DNA of 64,000 nt from Phycisphaerae bacterium (GCA_030601745.1 JAUWBI010000005.1:1-64000), one strand, 5' to 3'. Positions 25,762 through 34,413 are shown, numbered from the stretch's first letter. Numbers and translations are program-made. Notes: generated by a model from the sequence alone, not told the origin.

Positions 25762-26853
25762 ATGAATAAGCAAAATGTCCGGATTGCTATTGGAATCATC
25801 GTTGGTGTCGGTTTAGTTGCTGCGTTGTATTTTTGGCCTGAGGAGCGAGTCGAGGCCAACAGCGGCCATCGGCTGGTTATGGGAACATTCGCACGGGTCG
25901 TTGCCGTGGCAGCAGATTCGAGCACAGCCAAGAAATGTATCGAGGCCGCTCTTGCGGAAATCGAGAAGGTTGACGAGCTGATGAGCGACTACAAGAGCGA
26001 TTCGGAAATAAGCGAGGTGAACCGGGACGGGGCCGAAAGAGCGGTCAAAGTCAGCAGGTCAACATACGAAGTTTTGCAAAGAAGCGTTGAGTTCAGCAAA
26101 CTTACCGGTGGCGCTTTTGATGTAACGGTTGGGCCTTTAGTGGACCTGTGGCGTTCAGCAGCCGAAGCAAATTCGACACCGAGCGATGCTGAACTGCGAG
26201 AAGCTCGCTCGAAGGTCGGCTACGAAAAACTTATGCTCGATGCGAACGAAATGAGCGTGCGGTTTGCGGTAGAGGGGATGAGAATAGATTTAGGCGGGAT
26301 AGCAAAAGGATACGCAGTTGATAAGGCAATTGAAGCAATGCAAAGAAGCGGGGCTGCCGGGGGAATGGTTGACATTGGCGGTGATATTCGGTGCTTTGGT
26401 GTTCCTGCAGGGCACAAGGATAGCTGGCTGGTGGGACTGCGGGACCCGGGCAAAGCCGTAGAGGGTATTGGCGGGGGTGAGCTTTTGTTGAAGTTGAAAT
26501 TAGTGAGCGGAGCCGTTGCAACCAGTGGTGATTATCAGCAGTTTATTTTAATCGAGGGTAAACGGCACAGCCATATTATAGACCGTAAGACGGCAGCAGG
26601 TGCGCAAGGTTTGTCAAGCGTGACCATTATCGCGAACAGTGCAACTGATGCTGATGCTTTAGCGACGGCGGTGAGCGTGATGGGGGCGGAAAAAGGCCTT
26701 GCCTTAATCGAGACAATACCGGATACCGAGGCGATTTTGATTCCCGCTTTCGCGGGAATGACAGGTCAGCCGAAGCCTGTCCCGAGCGAAGTCGAGGGAT
26801 CTGAGCTCATCAAAACCAGCGGTGCAGAAAAATACATAAAACACTCAAACTGA
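25762..26853 (+). CDS. apbE: FAD:protein FMN transferase ApbE
   Basis: 363 residues from the ATG at 25762 (a GTG at 25747 is in frame). The N-terminal membrane anchor (VRIAIGIIVGVGLVAALYFWP) places it in the periplasm. Family motifs: RLVMGTFARVVA, GGAFDVTVGPLVDLW, GGIAKGYAVDKAIE, GGMVDIGGDIR, GAVATSGDYQQF, HIIDRKTA and the metal/flavin site TDADALATAVSVMG. ApbE attaches FMN to Thr in the Rnf and Nqr subunits; both likely targets (RnfG, RnfD) are in this window at 55-57 kb. A REP-derived stretch of about 19 residues (PAFAGMTGQPKPVPSEVEG) interrupts the usual C-terminus before ELIKTSGAEKYI. Confidence 0.94.
   Translation: MNKQNVRIAIGIIVGVGLVAALYFWPEERVEANSGHRLVMGTFARVVAVAADSSTAKKCIEAALAEIEKVDELMSDYKSDSEISEVNRDGAERAVKVSRSTYEVLQRSVEFSKLTGGAFDVTVGPLVDLWRSAAEANSTPSDAELREARSKVGYEKLMLDANEMSVRFAVEGMRIDLGGIAKGYAVDKAIEAMQRSGAAGGMVDIGGDIRCFGVPAGHKDSWLVGLRDPGKAVEGIGGGELLLKLKLVSGAVATSGDYQQFILIEGKRHSHIIDRKTAAGAQGLSSVTIIANSATDADALATAVSVMGAEKGLALIETIPDTEAILIPAFAGMTGQPKPVPSEVEGSELIKTSGAEKYIKHSN
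26739..26800. repeat. REP elements inside apbE
   Basis: A full family A palindrome (26739-26763) directly followed by a second dispersed motif (about 26766-26800, ...CCGAGCGAAGTCGAGGGAT). Both are read in frame as IPAFAGMTG and PVPSEVEGS. The homologous reading frame resumes after them. Confidence 0.85.
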
Positions 26854-26902
26854 CCGACGGTATTATTTAGACAGGGATTAACACCGCTCTTTTCCTCTCG
26901 TC

Positions 26903-27005
26903 ATTCCGAGCGCAGTTGAGGAGTCTATTATAAAAATCGTCATTGCGAGTCCGCCCAAGGCGGACGTGGCAATCTATATTTAGCCTGCGGTTTTACCGCA
27001 GGTTT
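26903..27005. repeat. Intergenic REP cluster (GTCATTGCGAG and TTTAGCC-hairpin families)
   Basis: GTCATTCCGAG..., GTCATTGCGAGtccgcccaaggcggacGTGGCAATCT, then TTTAGCCtgcggttttaccgcaGG. After it, GGTGTCTTGGTGCCTTTGTGGC (27024-27045) is a further dispersed word, seen also near 56130, 56230, 56325 and 58605. No gene in 26854-27096. Confidence 0.7.
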
Positions 27006-27096
27006 TATTTGATTCGGGGTTGGTGTCTTGGTGCCTTTGTGGCAAAAAATAAAAATTCGTGCAATCCGTGCAATCTGTGGCTATAATAAAAGAACT

Positions 27097-27678
27097 ATGA
27101 AACTGCCGAAACTTGAAAAACCTGAAAAATACGTCGGCCTGTATATCTTCGACTTCGGCGACCACGCAGGCGTCGGCTTTACCGCTGAAGAAGTGGCTGA
27201 GCTTCTGGAAAGCGAGAAATACAAACACGGCAAAGTATATAAGATACACAAGGCCTACCCCGACGGCAAACTCGAACTAAAAGGCGTCCGGGCGGAAACT
27301 TTCCAGCTTGAGGCCGGGATGTTCTTTTATTCGAGTAAGCTCGAAACCGCCAGGCGGGATTTCAAAACGCTCGTTAATTTAGCCGTCAAGTCTGTGCCAC
27401 CTTGCCGGGCCAGGGTGCACTTAGCTAAATACACTAACGACAAATTTGTGATGGCACTTATTTATCCCGCCGAGTACGATGATGAAGTAAGCTCCTGGCT
27501 CTCAGATGGCGAGTATAAAACCAGCGGCGCTGCAGAAGCCGGCATCGAGGCGGTCCAGAGATATTATGATTACGAGCCGCAGATTCTGGAAAGGCATCAA
27601 TTATTCGGCAAATCTGAATTTGAAAGCCGCACCGGTGAAGAGTTATTAGCCAGCTTAAAATTGGCCGTGCAAAGATAG
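27097..27678 (+). CDS. Hypothetical protein, 193 residues
   Basis: I do not recognise a family. It is soluble, begins MKLPKLEKPEKYVGLYIFDFGDHAGVGF, and has an alpha/beta feel: YIFDFGDHAGVGFTAEEVAELLESEKY, a short strand pair (GKVYKIHKAYPDGKLELKG), a central VHLAKYTNDKFVMALIYPAEYDDE and a C-terminal helical part ending LASLKLAVQR. There is no signal or membrane segment. It lies after a repeat-rich spacer and 51 bases before a small membrane gene and nrdJ, all same strand. The start chosen is the internal ATG where protein-like sequence begins; upstream in-frame codons come from the repeat GTGCCTTTGTGGCA. Confidence 0.75.
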   Translation: MKLPKLEKPEKYVGLYIFDFGDHAGVGFTAEEVAELLESEKYKHGKVYKIHKAYPDGKLELKGVRAETFQLEAGMFFYSSKLETARRDFKTLVNLAVKSVPPCRARVHLAKYTNDKFVMALIYPAEYDDEVSSWLSDGEYKTSGAAEAGIEAVQRYYDYEPQILERHQLFGKSEFESRTGEELLASLKLAVQR

Positions 27679-27729
27679 ATTATCGCTAATTCGAAGAGAA
27701 AGTAAAAATAATCAATAATCATTTTTGAT

Positions 27730-27945
27730 ATGTCTGCTCGCACTAAAATAGGTTTGGTTCTCGGATTTTTGGCGGGGGTATTATTGTCGATATTCGGCAA
27801 ATCGCCGGCCAAGCCAACTGTTGACGATTTGCAACGCGCCGAGTTCAAGACAAGCACGCAGCGTCTGGGAATCCGATTTACCGAAAGGATTCGTGACGTC
27901 TTTCGGTTCAGATGGCTCAGAAAACAGAGGATAAAGCACAGATAA
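27730..27945 (+). CDS. Small membrane protein upstream of nrdJ
   Basis: 71 residues: one N-terminal transmembrane helix (about 6-23, IGLVLGFLAGVLLSIFG), a short linker (PAKPTVDDLQRAE) and a basic C-terminus (ERIRDVFRFRWLRKQRIKHR). It is protein-like in composition and sits in line with nrdJ (36 bases to the next start), but the ribosome site is weak. Function unknown. Confidence 0.55.
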   Translation: MSARTKIGLVLGFLAGVLLSIFGKSPAKPTVDDLQRAEFKTSTQRLGIRFTERIRDVFRFRWLRKQRIKHR

Positions 27946-27949
27946 GCGG

Positions 27950-27977
27950 AATACGATACACGATATACGAGATATGG
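27950..27977. repeat. Heptamer-phased array (4 units)
   Basis: aatacga, tacacga, tatacga, gatatgg; it fills the spacer before nrdJ and forms its ribosome-site region. Confidence 0.6.
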
Positions 27978-27981
27978 AAAA

Positions 27982-29832
27982 ATGACTGAGTTCAATATCA
28001 TACCGCCGCCCGGAGAGGCCCCCGCGCTTAGCAAAAATGCTTTGACCGTTATGCAAAGCCGGTATCTAATCAAAGACCAGCAGGGCAAGTGCATCGAGAC
28101 GCCGGCCCAACTCTTCAGCAGGGTGGCGTCGCTGATAGCCGAGGCCGAAGCCAGATACGGAGCCACCCACACCGAAGTTAAAGGCTGGCACAGAAAATTT
28201 TATGATTTAATCGCCTCACTGAAATTTTTGCCCAATTCCCCCGCCCTTATGAACGCCAATCGTCCCAGTGGAATGCTCAGCGCCTGCTTTGTGCTGCCGA
28301 TTGAAGACAGTATAGAGGCGATATTCGAAACGATTAAGCAGACCGCTCTGATTCAAAAGGCCGGCGGCGGCACCGGATTTTCCTTAGATAAATTAAGACC
28401 CACAGGAGACCGCGTCGCATCCAGCGGCGGGACAACGTCAGGGCCAATAAGTTTTTGGCGGGTCTTTTCCGAAACTACCGATGCGATTCAGCAGGGCGCT
28501 TTTCGCCGCGGTGCAAATATGGGTATGATGAGCGTCGAACACCCCGACATCTTAAAATTTCTGCACGCCAAACAGAACTTAAAGGCCTTTACCAACTTCA
28601 ATATTTCCGTCAAAATCACCGATGACTGGATGGAAACCCTGACTACATCGGGCAAGTCTTTGAACATTGTCAAAAATCCTCGCACGCAACAGAGGTATTT
28701 ATTGCCGCGGCGAATTGATATTGCAAACTACACAATAAACGATTTACATAAACTAACCGGCAAACAGGTGCTGACCTCCGCGCAGGCAGGCCAATTCTAC
28801 ACCGTCAGTGACATCTGGGAAACTATCATCAAGTGTGCCGCAAACAGCGGGGAGCCCGGCGTAGCTTTCATTGACCGAATCAATCGTGACAATCCGACAC
28901 CTTCGCTGGGCCGAATAGAAGCAACCAATCCCTGCGGCGAGCAGCCGTTGCTTCCCTTCGAGGCCTGCACGTTAGGCAGCATCAATCTTGTCGGATTCGT
29001 AACATTTACCGACGGCAAAGCCGATATGGATTGGCCGGCACTGGCTAAGACCATCAAATTGGCCGTGCGATTTCTCGACAATATTATCGACGTCTGCAAT
29101 TATCCGGTCAGAGATACCGTCCGACTCGCTCAGGGAAATCGCAAAATCGGCCTCGGCGTTATGGGCTTTGCCGACTGCCTGTTTCTGCTTAAGATACCCT
29201 ACGATTCGCAACAGGGGGTCGAATTTGGGTCGATGCTTATGGAGTTTATTAACAAAAAAGCACGCCAGGCCAGTACCGAGCTTGCCAATTCGCGAGGGCC
29301 TTTTCCAAACTGGAATGACAGCATCTGGCGAACCGAAAGAAATCAAAAGGTCCGGAACGCTTCTATTACGTGCGTAGCCCCGACCGGTACGATAAGTATA
29401 ATTGCGAACTGTTCTTCCGGAATTGAGCCGGCCTATTCGCCGGTGTTCGTCCGCCGGATATTAGATGGCTCGAAAATGCTGCAAATAAACCCGATTTTCA
29501 AGCAAATAGCCCAAAAAGCCGGCTTTTACAGCAAAGAGCTGGAAAAACAGATTGCCGAGACCGGCAGTATCCAAAAAATCAGCAAAATTCCCGCTAACGT
29601 GCGGAAAATCTTCAGATGCGCCTACGATATCAAGCCGGAATGGCATATCAGAATGCAGGCGGCTTTTCAGGAGCACTGCGACGCAGCGGTCAGCAAGACC
29701 ATAAATTTCAGCGAAAAGGCCACCGTCGCCGCCGTCGGTAAGGCCTACAAATTGGCCTATCAGCTTGGCTGTAAAGGGATTACGATTTATCGCCGGCACA
29801 GCCGTCGCCACGAGCCGATGAGTCTTTATTAG
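27982..29832 (+). CDS. nrdJ: Adenosylcobalamin-dependent (class II) ribonucleotide reductase, short C-terminus
   Basis: 616 residues. Catalyses reduction of ribonucleotides to deoxyribonucleotides with B12, needing neither oxygen nor a separate radical subunit. Core motifs: LKFLPNSPALMNANRPSGMLSACFVLPIEDS, KAGGGTGFSLDKLRP, RRGANMGMMSVEHPDI, NPCGEQPLLPFEACTLGSINL (active-site Cys/Glu), APTGTISIIANCSSGIEPAYSPVF and GCKGITIYR. It stops directly after GITIYRRHSRRHEPMSLY. Class II enzymes normally continue into a linker and a Cys-rich tail that re-reduces the active site; that tail is missing here. A REP-type inverted repeat (29938-29999) lies just downstream, so truncation by a repeat insertion or frameshift is likely. 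The terminator at 30067 follows. Confidence 0.93.
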   Translation: MTEFNIIPPPGEAPALSKNALTVMQSRYLIKDQQGKCIETPAQLFSRVASLIAEAEARYGATHTEVKGWHRKFYDLIASLKFLPNSPALMNANRPSGMLSACFVLPIEDSIEAIFETIKQTALIQKAGGGTGFSLDKLRPTGDRVASSGGTTSGPISFWRVFSETTDAIQQGAFRRGANMGMMSVEHPDILKFLHAKQNLKAFTNFNISVKITDDWMETLTTSGKSLNIVKNPRTQQRYLLPRRIDIANYTINDLHKLTGKQVLTSAQAGQFYTVSDIWETIIKCAANSGEPGVAFIDRINRDNPTPSLGRIEATNPCGEQPLLPFEACTLGSINLVGFVTFTDGKADMDWPALAKTIKLAVRFLDNIIDVCNYPVRDTVRLAQGNRKIGLGVMGFADCLFLLKIPYDSQQGVEFGSMLMEFINKKARQASTELANSRGPFPNWNDSIWRTERNQKVRNASITCVAPTGTISIIANCSSGIEPAYSPVFVRRILDGSKMLQINPIFKQIAQKAGFYSKELEKQIAETGSIQKISKIPANVRKIFRCAYDIKPEWHIRMQAAFQEHCDAAVSKTINFSEKATVAAVGKAYKLAYQLGCKGITIYRRHSRRHEPMSLY

Positions 29833-29937
29833 AACAGCTTATAACAAAATCTCTAATCCTGGGGAAAATACAGAACCTTTATCGCCCGATAACGTAAAGT
29901 CTTATGAAAACAGGCCAAACTGCGGTTTTTCGATTAA

Positions 29938-29999
29938 CCCCGTTAGAAATTCCAGGGAGGGTAAGAATATCCGACAAAAAGCGAAAATTTCTAACGGGG
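29938..29999. repeat. REP family D inverted repeat after nrdJ
   Basis: Perfect 14-bp arms (ccccgttagaaatt / aatttctaacgggg) separated by 34 bases, followed by GCTAAAG. In one frame it reads NPVRNS...ISNGA. The remainder of 29833-30066 shows no gene. Confidence 0.8.
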
Positions 30000-30066
30000 C
30001 TAAAGTCGTGGTTATGCTGTTGCCGATAACAAAAAAGCAGGTAAAAAAAAGTTTTTCTCCCCTCCG

Positions 30067-30110
30067 GAAAACATCGGGTGGCCGGATGTTGCTCGATGTT
30101 TTCTTTTTTT
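30067..30110 (+). terminator. Strong rho-independent terminator between nrdJ and secA
   Basis: A perfect 10-bp stem (GAAAACATCG / CGATGTTTTC), 17-base loop, followed by seven T. The T-run touches the secA stop codon (convergent gene). Confidence 0.8.
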
Positions 30111-33100
30111 AGGCATTTTTTCCGCAGCATTTTTTGTATTTTTTCCCGCTGCCGCACGGACAGGGCTCATTGCGCCCGACCTTCGGCTGTTCCAGCCGAA
30201 TTTGTTTTACCTTCGGCTCGCCCTGCGGGGCCTGGGCGGCGGCCCGCTGCTGCTCGGCCATCGCGAACTGACCGACCTCGTCGTGGGCCGTTCGGCTTAC
30301 ATTCCAGACACTTCTGGCTCTGGCGCCCGCTTCCAGACGAACCTTGAAGATAATATCCGTAACCCGGTCCTCAATCGTTTCGAGCATCTCTTCGAACATT
30401 CGATAGCCTTCGCGCTTGTATTCCGTCTTGGGGTCTCTTTCAGCCCAGCCTCGCATCCAGATACTGTCTTTTAGATGGTCCATCGAATAGAGATGGTCCT
30501 TCCAGGTGCTGTCGTAAACCTGGACCAAAACATATTTTTCAAGGTCGCTTAGTTCCCTGCGCAGGAACTCTCTTGCGAGCTGCGACAGTTTCTCTTTGCG
30601 TTCCGCCTCGCCGGCGAGCTCCTTTTCACTCAAAGAGGCCTCGAATCTTTCGTTGGCCCACTTCACCAACTCGGCGGTATTTAATTGAGCTCGCTTTTCA
30701 GCGAGCTCTCGCTCTAATTCGCCATTGCTAAAGCTTTCACTCAATTCGAGCAGTTGTTTGTGTAAGGCCCTGGGTTTGACGTTTTGTATCCGCTCAACTG
30801 AAAGGCCGGCATTATATTTTTTGTTCGCCCAGTCCGCCAGCGCCTCGAACGCATATACGTTAGGGCCGCCCGGCCCGTAAACCATATTCATCGCAAATTC
30901 AACAGGATACTCAATCTCCCTTTGTTTGTATTTGGCTGCGGTTTTTTCACCAAGCTGCTGACGGATTTGGGACGCATTTAAGCTCGCAACATCGCCGAGG
31001 TCCAGTCTTATATCGAATTTCGCCCGCGCCCATTCGGTAAATGTGCGGACAGAAAAATCCGGCTTCAAAAATTCGATTAGTTGTGAGCAATCCTTTTTAT
31101 CAATTTGCTCAGCAGCGGCTGAAATCAACTGCTCTTCAATCTCCTCCGGCTCCTGTGCCTTGATTTTGGTAGGGCTTAAACTGACACGAAAGGCGCTCAT
31201 CGCCCACTTGCACAACCCGGCAATGTCCCAGCTTCGCGGGTCTCCGTAGTCTTCTAAATATTCCCCCATAGAAAGCGATATATCATTAGCTGCATTATCT
31301 TTCGCCTGCTGCTTTATTAATCTCTCAATTTCCTCCGGCTTAATGCCGGCAACATCCGAGGGCTTTAAATCAACGCCGAAAGCGGTTCTGGCCCACTCGA
31401 TAATGCACTTACGCGGGTAGCTCTCGTTAAGAATCGTGTCACAATTTTTTGCGATAGCGGCATCTATCATCTCTTCGATAATGTTCTTGAGCCCTTTGCC
31501 GGCCAGAATCTCACGTCTGCGCGAATAGAAAATCTTTCGCTGGTAGTCCATTACCTCATCGTATTCAAGCAGACTCTTGCGTACCTCGAAGTTTCGCTCT
31601 TCAACCTTCTTTTGTGCCTTCTCGATGCCCTTGCTTATCCGCCTGTGTACGATGGGCTGACCTTCCTCCCAGCCTATCCACGAAAGCGCCTTGACGGTCC
31701 ACTCCGGCGCAAAAACTCGCATCAGGTCATCGTCAAAGCTCAAAAAGAACTCGCTCGAACCGGCGTCACCCTGTCTGCCGCACCGGCCGCGGAGCTGATT
31801 ATCGATTCTTCTGGCCTCGTGGCGCTCAGTACCAAGGACATGTAAGCCGCCGATTTCAGCTACGCCGGGGCCGAGTACAATATCCGTACCTCTGCCTGCC
31901 ATATTTGTTGCGATTGTTATATTGCCTCGCATTCGGCCGTCCCGGGCACTGTGCTGCTGGCCGGCCTTGGCAACAATCGCAGCTTCTCGCTCGTGGTGCC
32001 TGGCGTTGAGGACCTCGTGCTCATAGTCTTTGCCGTATCGCGTTTTAAGAGCCTTCGACAGTGCCTCATTCTTCTCAATGCTTACCGTGCCCACAAGCAC
32101 CGGCCGACCGGAGCTGCTGACCTCGTTTATCTCTTCCACTATCGCATTAAACTTTTCGCGCATCGATTGATAGATTACATCATCCCGGTTCTCCCTGATG
32201 CAGGGCTCGTTCGTCGGTATTACAACAACGTCAAGCTTGTAGATATTCATAAACTCCTCGGCCTCGGTCGCCGCCGTGCCCGTCATTCCAGCTATCTGGT
32301 CATAGAGTTTGAAGAAATTTTGCAGCGTGATAGTAGCAAGTGTTTGGGTTTCTTCTTTTACCGATACATTTTCTTTTGCTTCGACCGCCTGGTGCAGTCC
32401 GTCCGACCACTGCCGGCCGTGCATCAATCGGCCCGTAAATTCGTCAACGATAACGACCTTGCCTTCCATAACGACGTAGTCTTTTTCTCTCTCGAACGTA
32501 ACGTGGGCCCGCAGGCTCTGTTCCAGAAGATGGGGCCATTCCATATTTGAGCCGGTAAAGAACGACCCTACGCCGGCTATCTCCTGTGCGGCCCCTACCC
32601 CTTCGTGCGTAAGATGCGCCTGCTTCCTGTCGTATTCGACTTCGTAATATTGCGTAGCGCCTGTCAGCCTGACTTGTGCGCTCTCAAGCTCCGCCTGACT
32701 TTCCTCGATTGTCTTCTGGGCCTTTTCGATTCGCTTGTTGTCCTTTTCTTTTTTTGCTTCGGACACCTCGCCCTGAGCGCCGGCTATCCTTCGCTGGGCG
32801 GAATCAATTTGCCTTTTGGTGCGGTCGTAGTTACCGTGCAAGCCAATCAGCTTCCTTGCCACCTGGTCTGCTGTTTTATATCTGCTGACATCATCAAAGG
32901 CCGGACCCGATATAATCAGAGGCGTCCTGGCCTCATCAATTAGAATCGAATCGACCTCGTCGATTATCGCGTATTGCAGTTGGCCCTGCACCATTTGCTC
33001 AAGTGATATCTTCATATTGTCCCGAAGATAATCGAAGCCGAACTCATTGTTTGTGCCGTAGGTTATATCGCAGCCATACTGGCCTTTCCGCTCGTCACCG

Positions 33101-33603
33101 GACGTATCCATTCCCGCTTGAATCGCACCAACGGTTAATCCCAGCGCCTTATACACCGGCCCCATCCATTCTGCATCACGCTTGGCCAGATAATCGTTGA
33201 CCGTAACTATATGGACCTTTCTTCCGGTCAGATAAACAAGGTATGCCGCCAGTGTCGCCACCAGCGTTTTACCCTCCCCGGTTACCATTTCAGCAATCTT
33301 GCCTTCGTACAGGACGTTGCCTCCGATAAGCTGAACGTCGAAATGCCGCATATCGACATTTCGCCTTGCCGCTTCGCGAACGACTGCGAAGACCTCTGGC
33401 AGAATATCCTCCGGCCTGGCGCCCGCTTTTAGGGTGGACTTGAACTCAGCAGTTTTCGCTTTTAAGGCCTCGTCGTCGAGCTTTTTTATTTGCTCCTCAA
33501 ATTCGCCCGACTGCTCAGCGATTACCGAATACGCCTTTACCAACCGCTCATTACGAGAGCCGAAAACCTTTACAAGAATTTTGCTTACTTTATCAAACGG
33601 CAT
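30109..33603 (-). CDS. secA: Preprotein translocase ATPase SecA, enlarged form
   Basis: 1164 residues, about 250 more than typical SecA. Motor motifs are intact: MVTGEGKTLVATLAAYL (Walker A), DEVDSILIDEARTPLIISG (Walker B), TNMAGRGTDI, RCGRQGDAGSS. The C-terminal zinc-binding SEC-C motif is PCPCGSGKKYKKCCG. Two expansions stand out. One is a Lys/Glu/Gln-rich probable coiled coil in the preprotein-binding region (about residues 245-310). The other is a stretch in the helical scaffold/wing part with five diverged repeats around the conserved WA pairs at W737, W800, W858, W925 and W982. It drives proteins through SecYEG at the inner membrane. It lies 60 bases downstream of efp on the same strand. 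Confidence 0.96.
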   Translation of the reverse strand: MPFDKVSKILVKVFGSRNERLVKAYSVIAEQSGEFEEQIKKLDDEALKAKTAEFKSTLKAGARPEDILPEVFAVVREAARRNVDMRHFDVQLIGGNVLYEGKIAEMVTGEGKTLVATLAAYLVYLTGRKVHIVTVNDYLAKRDAEWMGPVYKALGLTVGAIQAGMDTSGDERKGQYGCDITYGTNNEFGFDYLRDNMKISLEQMVQGQLQYAIIDEVDSILIDEARTPLIISGPAFDDVSRYKTADQVARKLIGLHGNYDRTKRQIDSAQRRIAGAQGEVSEAKKEKDNKRIEKAQKTIEESQAELESAQVRLTGATQYYEVEYDRKQAHLTHEGVGAAQEIAGVGSFFTGSNMEWPHLLEQSLRAHVTFEREKDYVVMEGKVVIVDEFTGRLMHGRQWSDGLHQAVEAKENVSVKEETQTLATITLQNFFKLYDQIAGMTGTAATEAEEFMNIYKLDVVVIPTNEPCIRENRDDVIYQSMREKFNAIVEEINEVSSSGRPVLVGTVSIEKNEALSKALKTRYGKDYEHEVLNARHHEREAAIVAKAGQQHSARDGRMRGNITIATNMAGRGTDIVLGPGVAEIGGLHVLGTERHEARRIDNQLRGRCGRQGDAGSSEFFLSFDDDLMRVFAPEWTVKALSWIGWEEGQPIVHRRISKGIEKAQKKVEERNFEVRKSLLEYDEVMDYQRKIFYSRRREILAGKGLKNIIEEMIDAAIAKNCDTILNESYPRKCIIEWARTAFGVDLKPSDVAGIKPEEIERLIKQQAKDNAANDISLSMGEYLEDYGDPRSWDIAGLCKWAMSAFRVSLSPTKIKAQEPEEIEEQLISAAAEQIDKKDCSQLIEFLKPDFSVRTFTEWARAKFDIRLDLGDVASLNASQIRQQLGEKTAAKYKQREIEYPVEFAMNMVYGPGGPNVYAFEALADWANKKYNAGLSVERIQNVKPRALHKQLLELSESFSNGELERELAEKRAQLNTAELVKWANERFEASLSEKELAGEAERKEKLSQLAREFLRRELSDLEKYVLVQVYDSTWKDHLYSMDHLKDSIWMRGWAERDPKTEYKREGYRMFEEMLETIEDRVTDIIFKVRLEAGARARSVWNVSRTAHDEVGQFAMAEQQRAAAQAPQGEPKVKQIRLEQPKVGRNEPCPCGSGKKYKKCCGKNA

Positions 33604-33631
33604 AGGGTTATCCTGATTCGTAGTCTTTTTT

Positions 33632-33666
33632 CTACGAACTCATAACTACCAACTATGAACTCATTA
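33632..33666. repeat. Heptamer-phased array (5 units) at the efp stop codon
   Basis: ctacgaa, ctcataa, ctaccaa, ctatgaa, ctcatta on the plus strand; the last unit includes the efp stop codon. A short CGTAG/CTACG hairpin overlaps its left side. Confidence 0.7.
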
Positions 33667-34224
33667 TTCCTTCACTCTGGTCACGTATTCGCCGCTGCGT
33701 GTATCGACACGGACAATGTCACCGACCTTAATAAAAGGCGGCACCTGCACGATAAGCCCTGTTTCAAACGTTGCCGGCTTGGGCTGATTTGTCGCCGTGG
33801 CGCCCCTAATCTCCGGCGGGGTATTGGTAACTTTCAAATCCACCGTGATAGGCAGAGTAACTATAATCGGCCTGCCCTGGTACATACTAACCTGAAGCTG
33901 AGTATTTGGCTTGAGATATTTCGGCCCATCGCCGAATGCATCATCATCGAGGGTGATTTGGTCGTAGGTCTTGGTATCCATCAGAACATGTTCGCTGCCG
34001 GCTGAATATAGGTATTCGTATGTGCCCTTGTCCAGATACGCCTCTTCGACCGTTTCTTCCGAGCGCAGCCGAACATTTTGAATTGAACCGTCGGTCAGAC
34101 TTTTAAGCTTTGTCTGATAAACCGCACCGCCTTTGCCTAATTTGACGTGTTGATAATCGACAATCGCATACAGTTTACCGTCGATTTTAACGGTCTGGCC
34201 TTTTCTCATCTCCGACGCTCTCAT
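33664..34224 (-). CDS. efp: Translation elongation factor P
   Basis: 186 residues, full length for EF-P. It relieves ribosomes stalled at polyproline. The N-terminal KOW-like domain includes the tip loop KLGKGGAV, whose Lys31 corresponds to the beta-lysylation site (Lys34 in E. coli). OB domains II and III are present (YEYLYSAGSEHVLMDTKTYDQI, PITVDLKVTNTPPEIRG, ATFETGLIVQVPPFIKVGDIVRVDTRSGEYVTRV, the EF-P signature). GGAGTG precedes the ATG. No lysyl-modifying EpmA/EpmB gene is in the window. Same strand as secA and rnr. Confidence 0.97.
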   Translation of the reverse strand: MRASEMRKGQTVKIDGKLYAIVDYQHVKLGKGGAVYQTKLKSLTDGSIQNVRLRSEETVEEAYLDKGTYEYLYSAGSEHVLMDTKTYDQITLDDDAFGDGPKYLKPNTQLQVSMYQGRPIIVTLPITVDLKVTNTPPEIRGATATNQPKPATFETGLIVQVPPFIKVGDIVRVDTRSGEYVTRVKE

Positions 34225-34239
34225 TTTTCACTCCAAAAA

Positions 34240-34267
34240 AATCAATAATCAGTAATCAATAATCATT
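34240..34267. repeat. Heptamer-phased array (4 units)
   Basis: aatcaat, aatcagt, aatcaat, aatcatt, 15 bases upstream of efp; related words occur at 25688 and 53328. Confidence 0.65.
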
Positions 34268-34356
34268 GGCATAGGCAAGTATCTCAAAATTGCCGCAAAA
34301 TGTCAAGAAAACGTAAAACGCAAAGCGAAAAACGTAAAGCGACGCAACACGAAAAT

Positions 34357-34413
34357 GTCATTGCGAGCGAAGCGAAGCAATCTCTATTTAGCCCCGCAAT
34401 TTATTGCGGGCTC
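34357..34413. repeat. REP cluster overlapping the rnr 3' end
   Basis: GTCATTGCGAG...GCAATCT joined to TTTAGCCCCGCAATTTATTGCGGGCT. The right half encodes the last seven codons (RNKLRG and stop) of the RNase R gene on the minus strand. Confidence 0.75.

Noticed and set aside
27946-27981. Cobalamin riboswitch before the B12-dependent reductase
   Set aside because: Only 36 bases separate the genes and they are filled by heptamer repeats; no B12-box.
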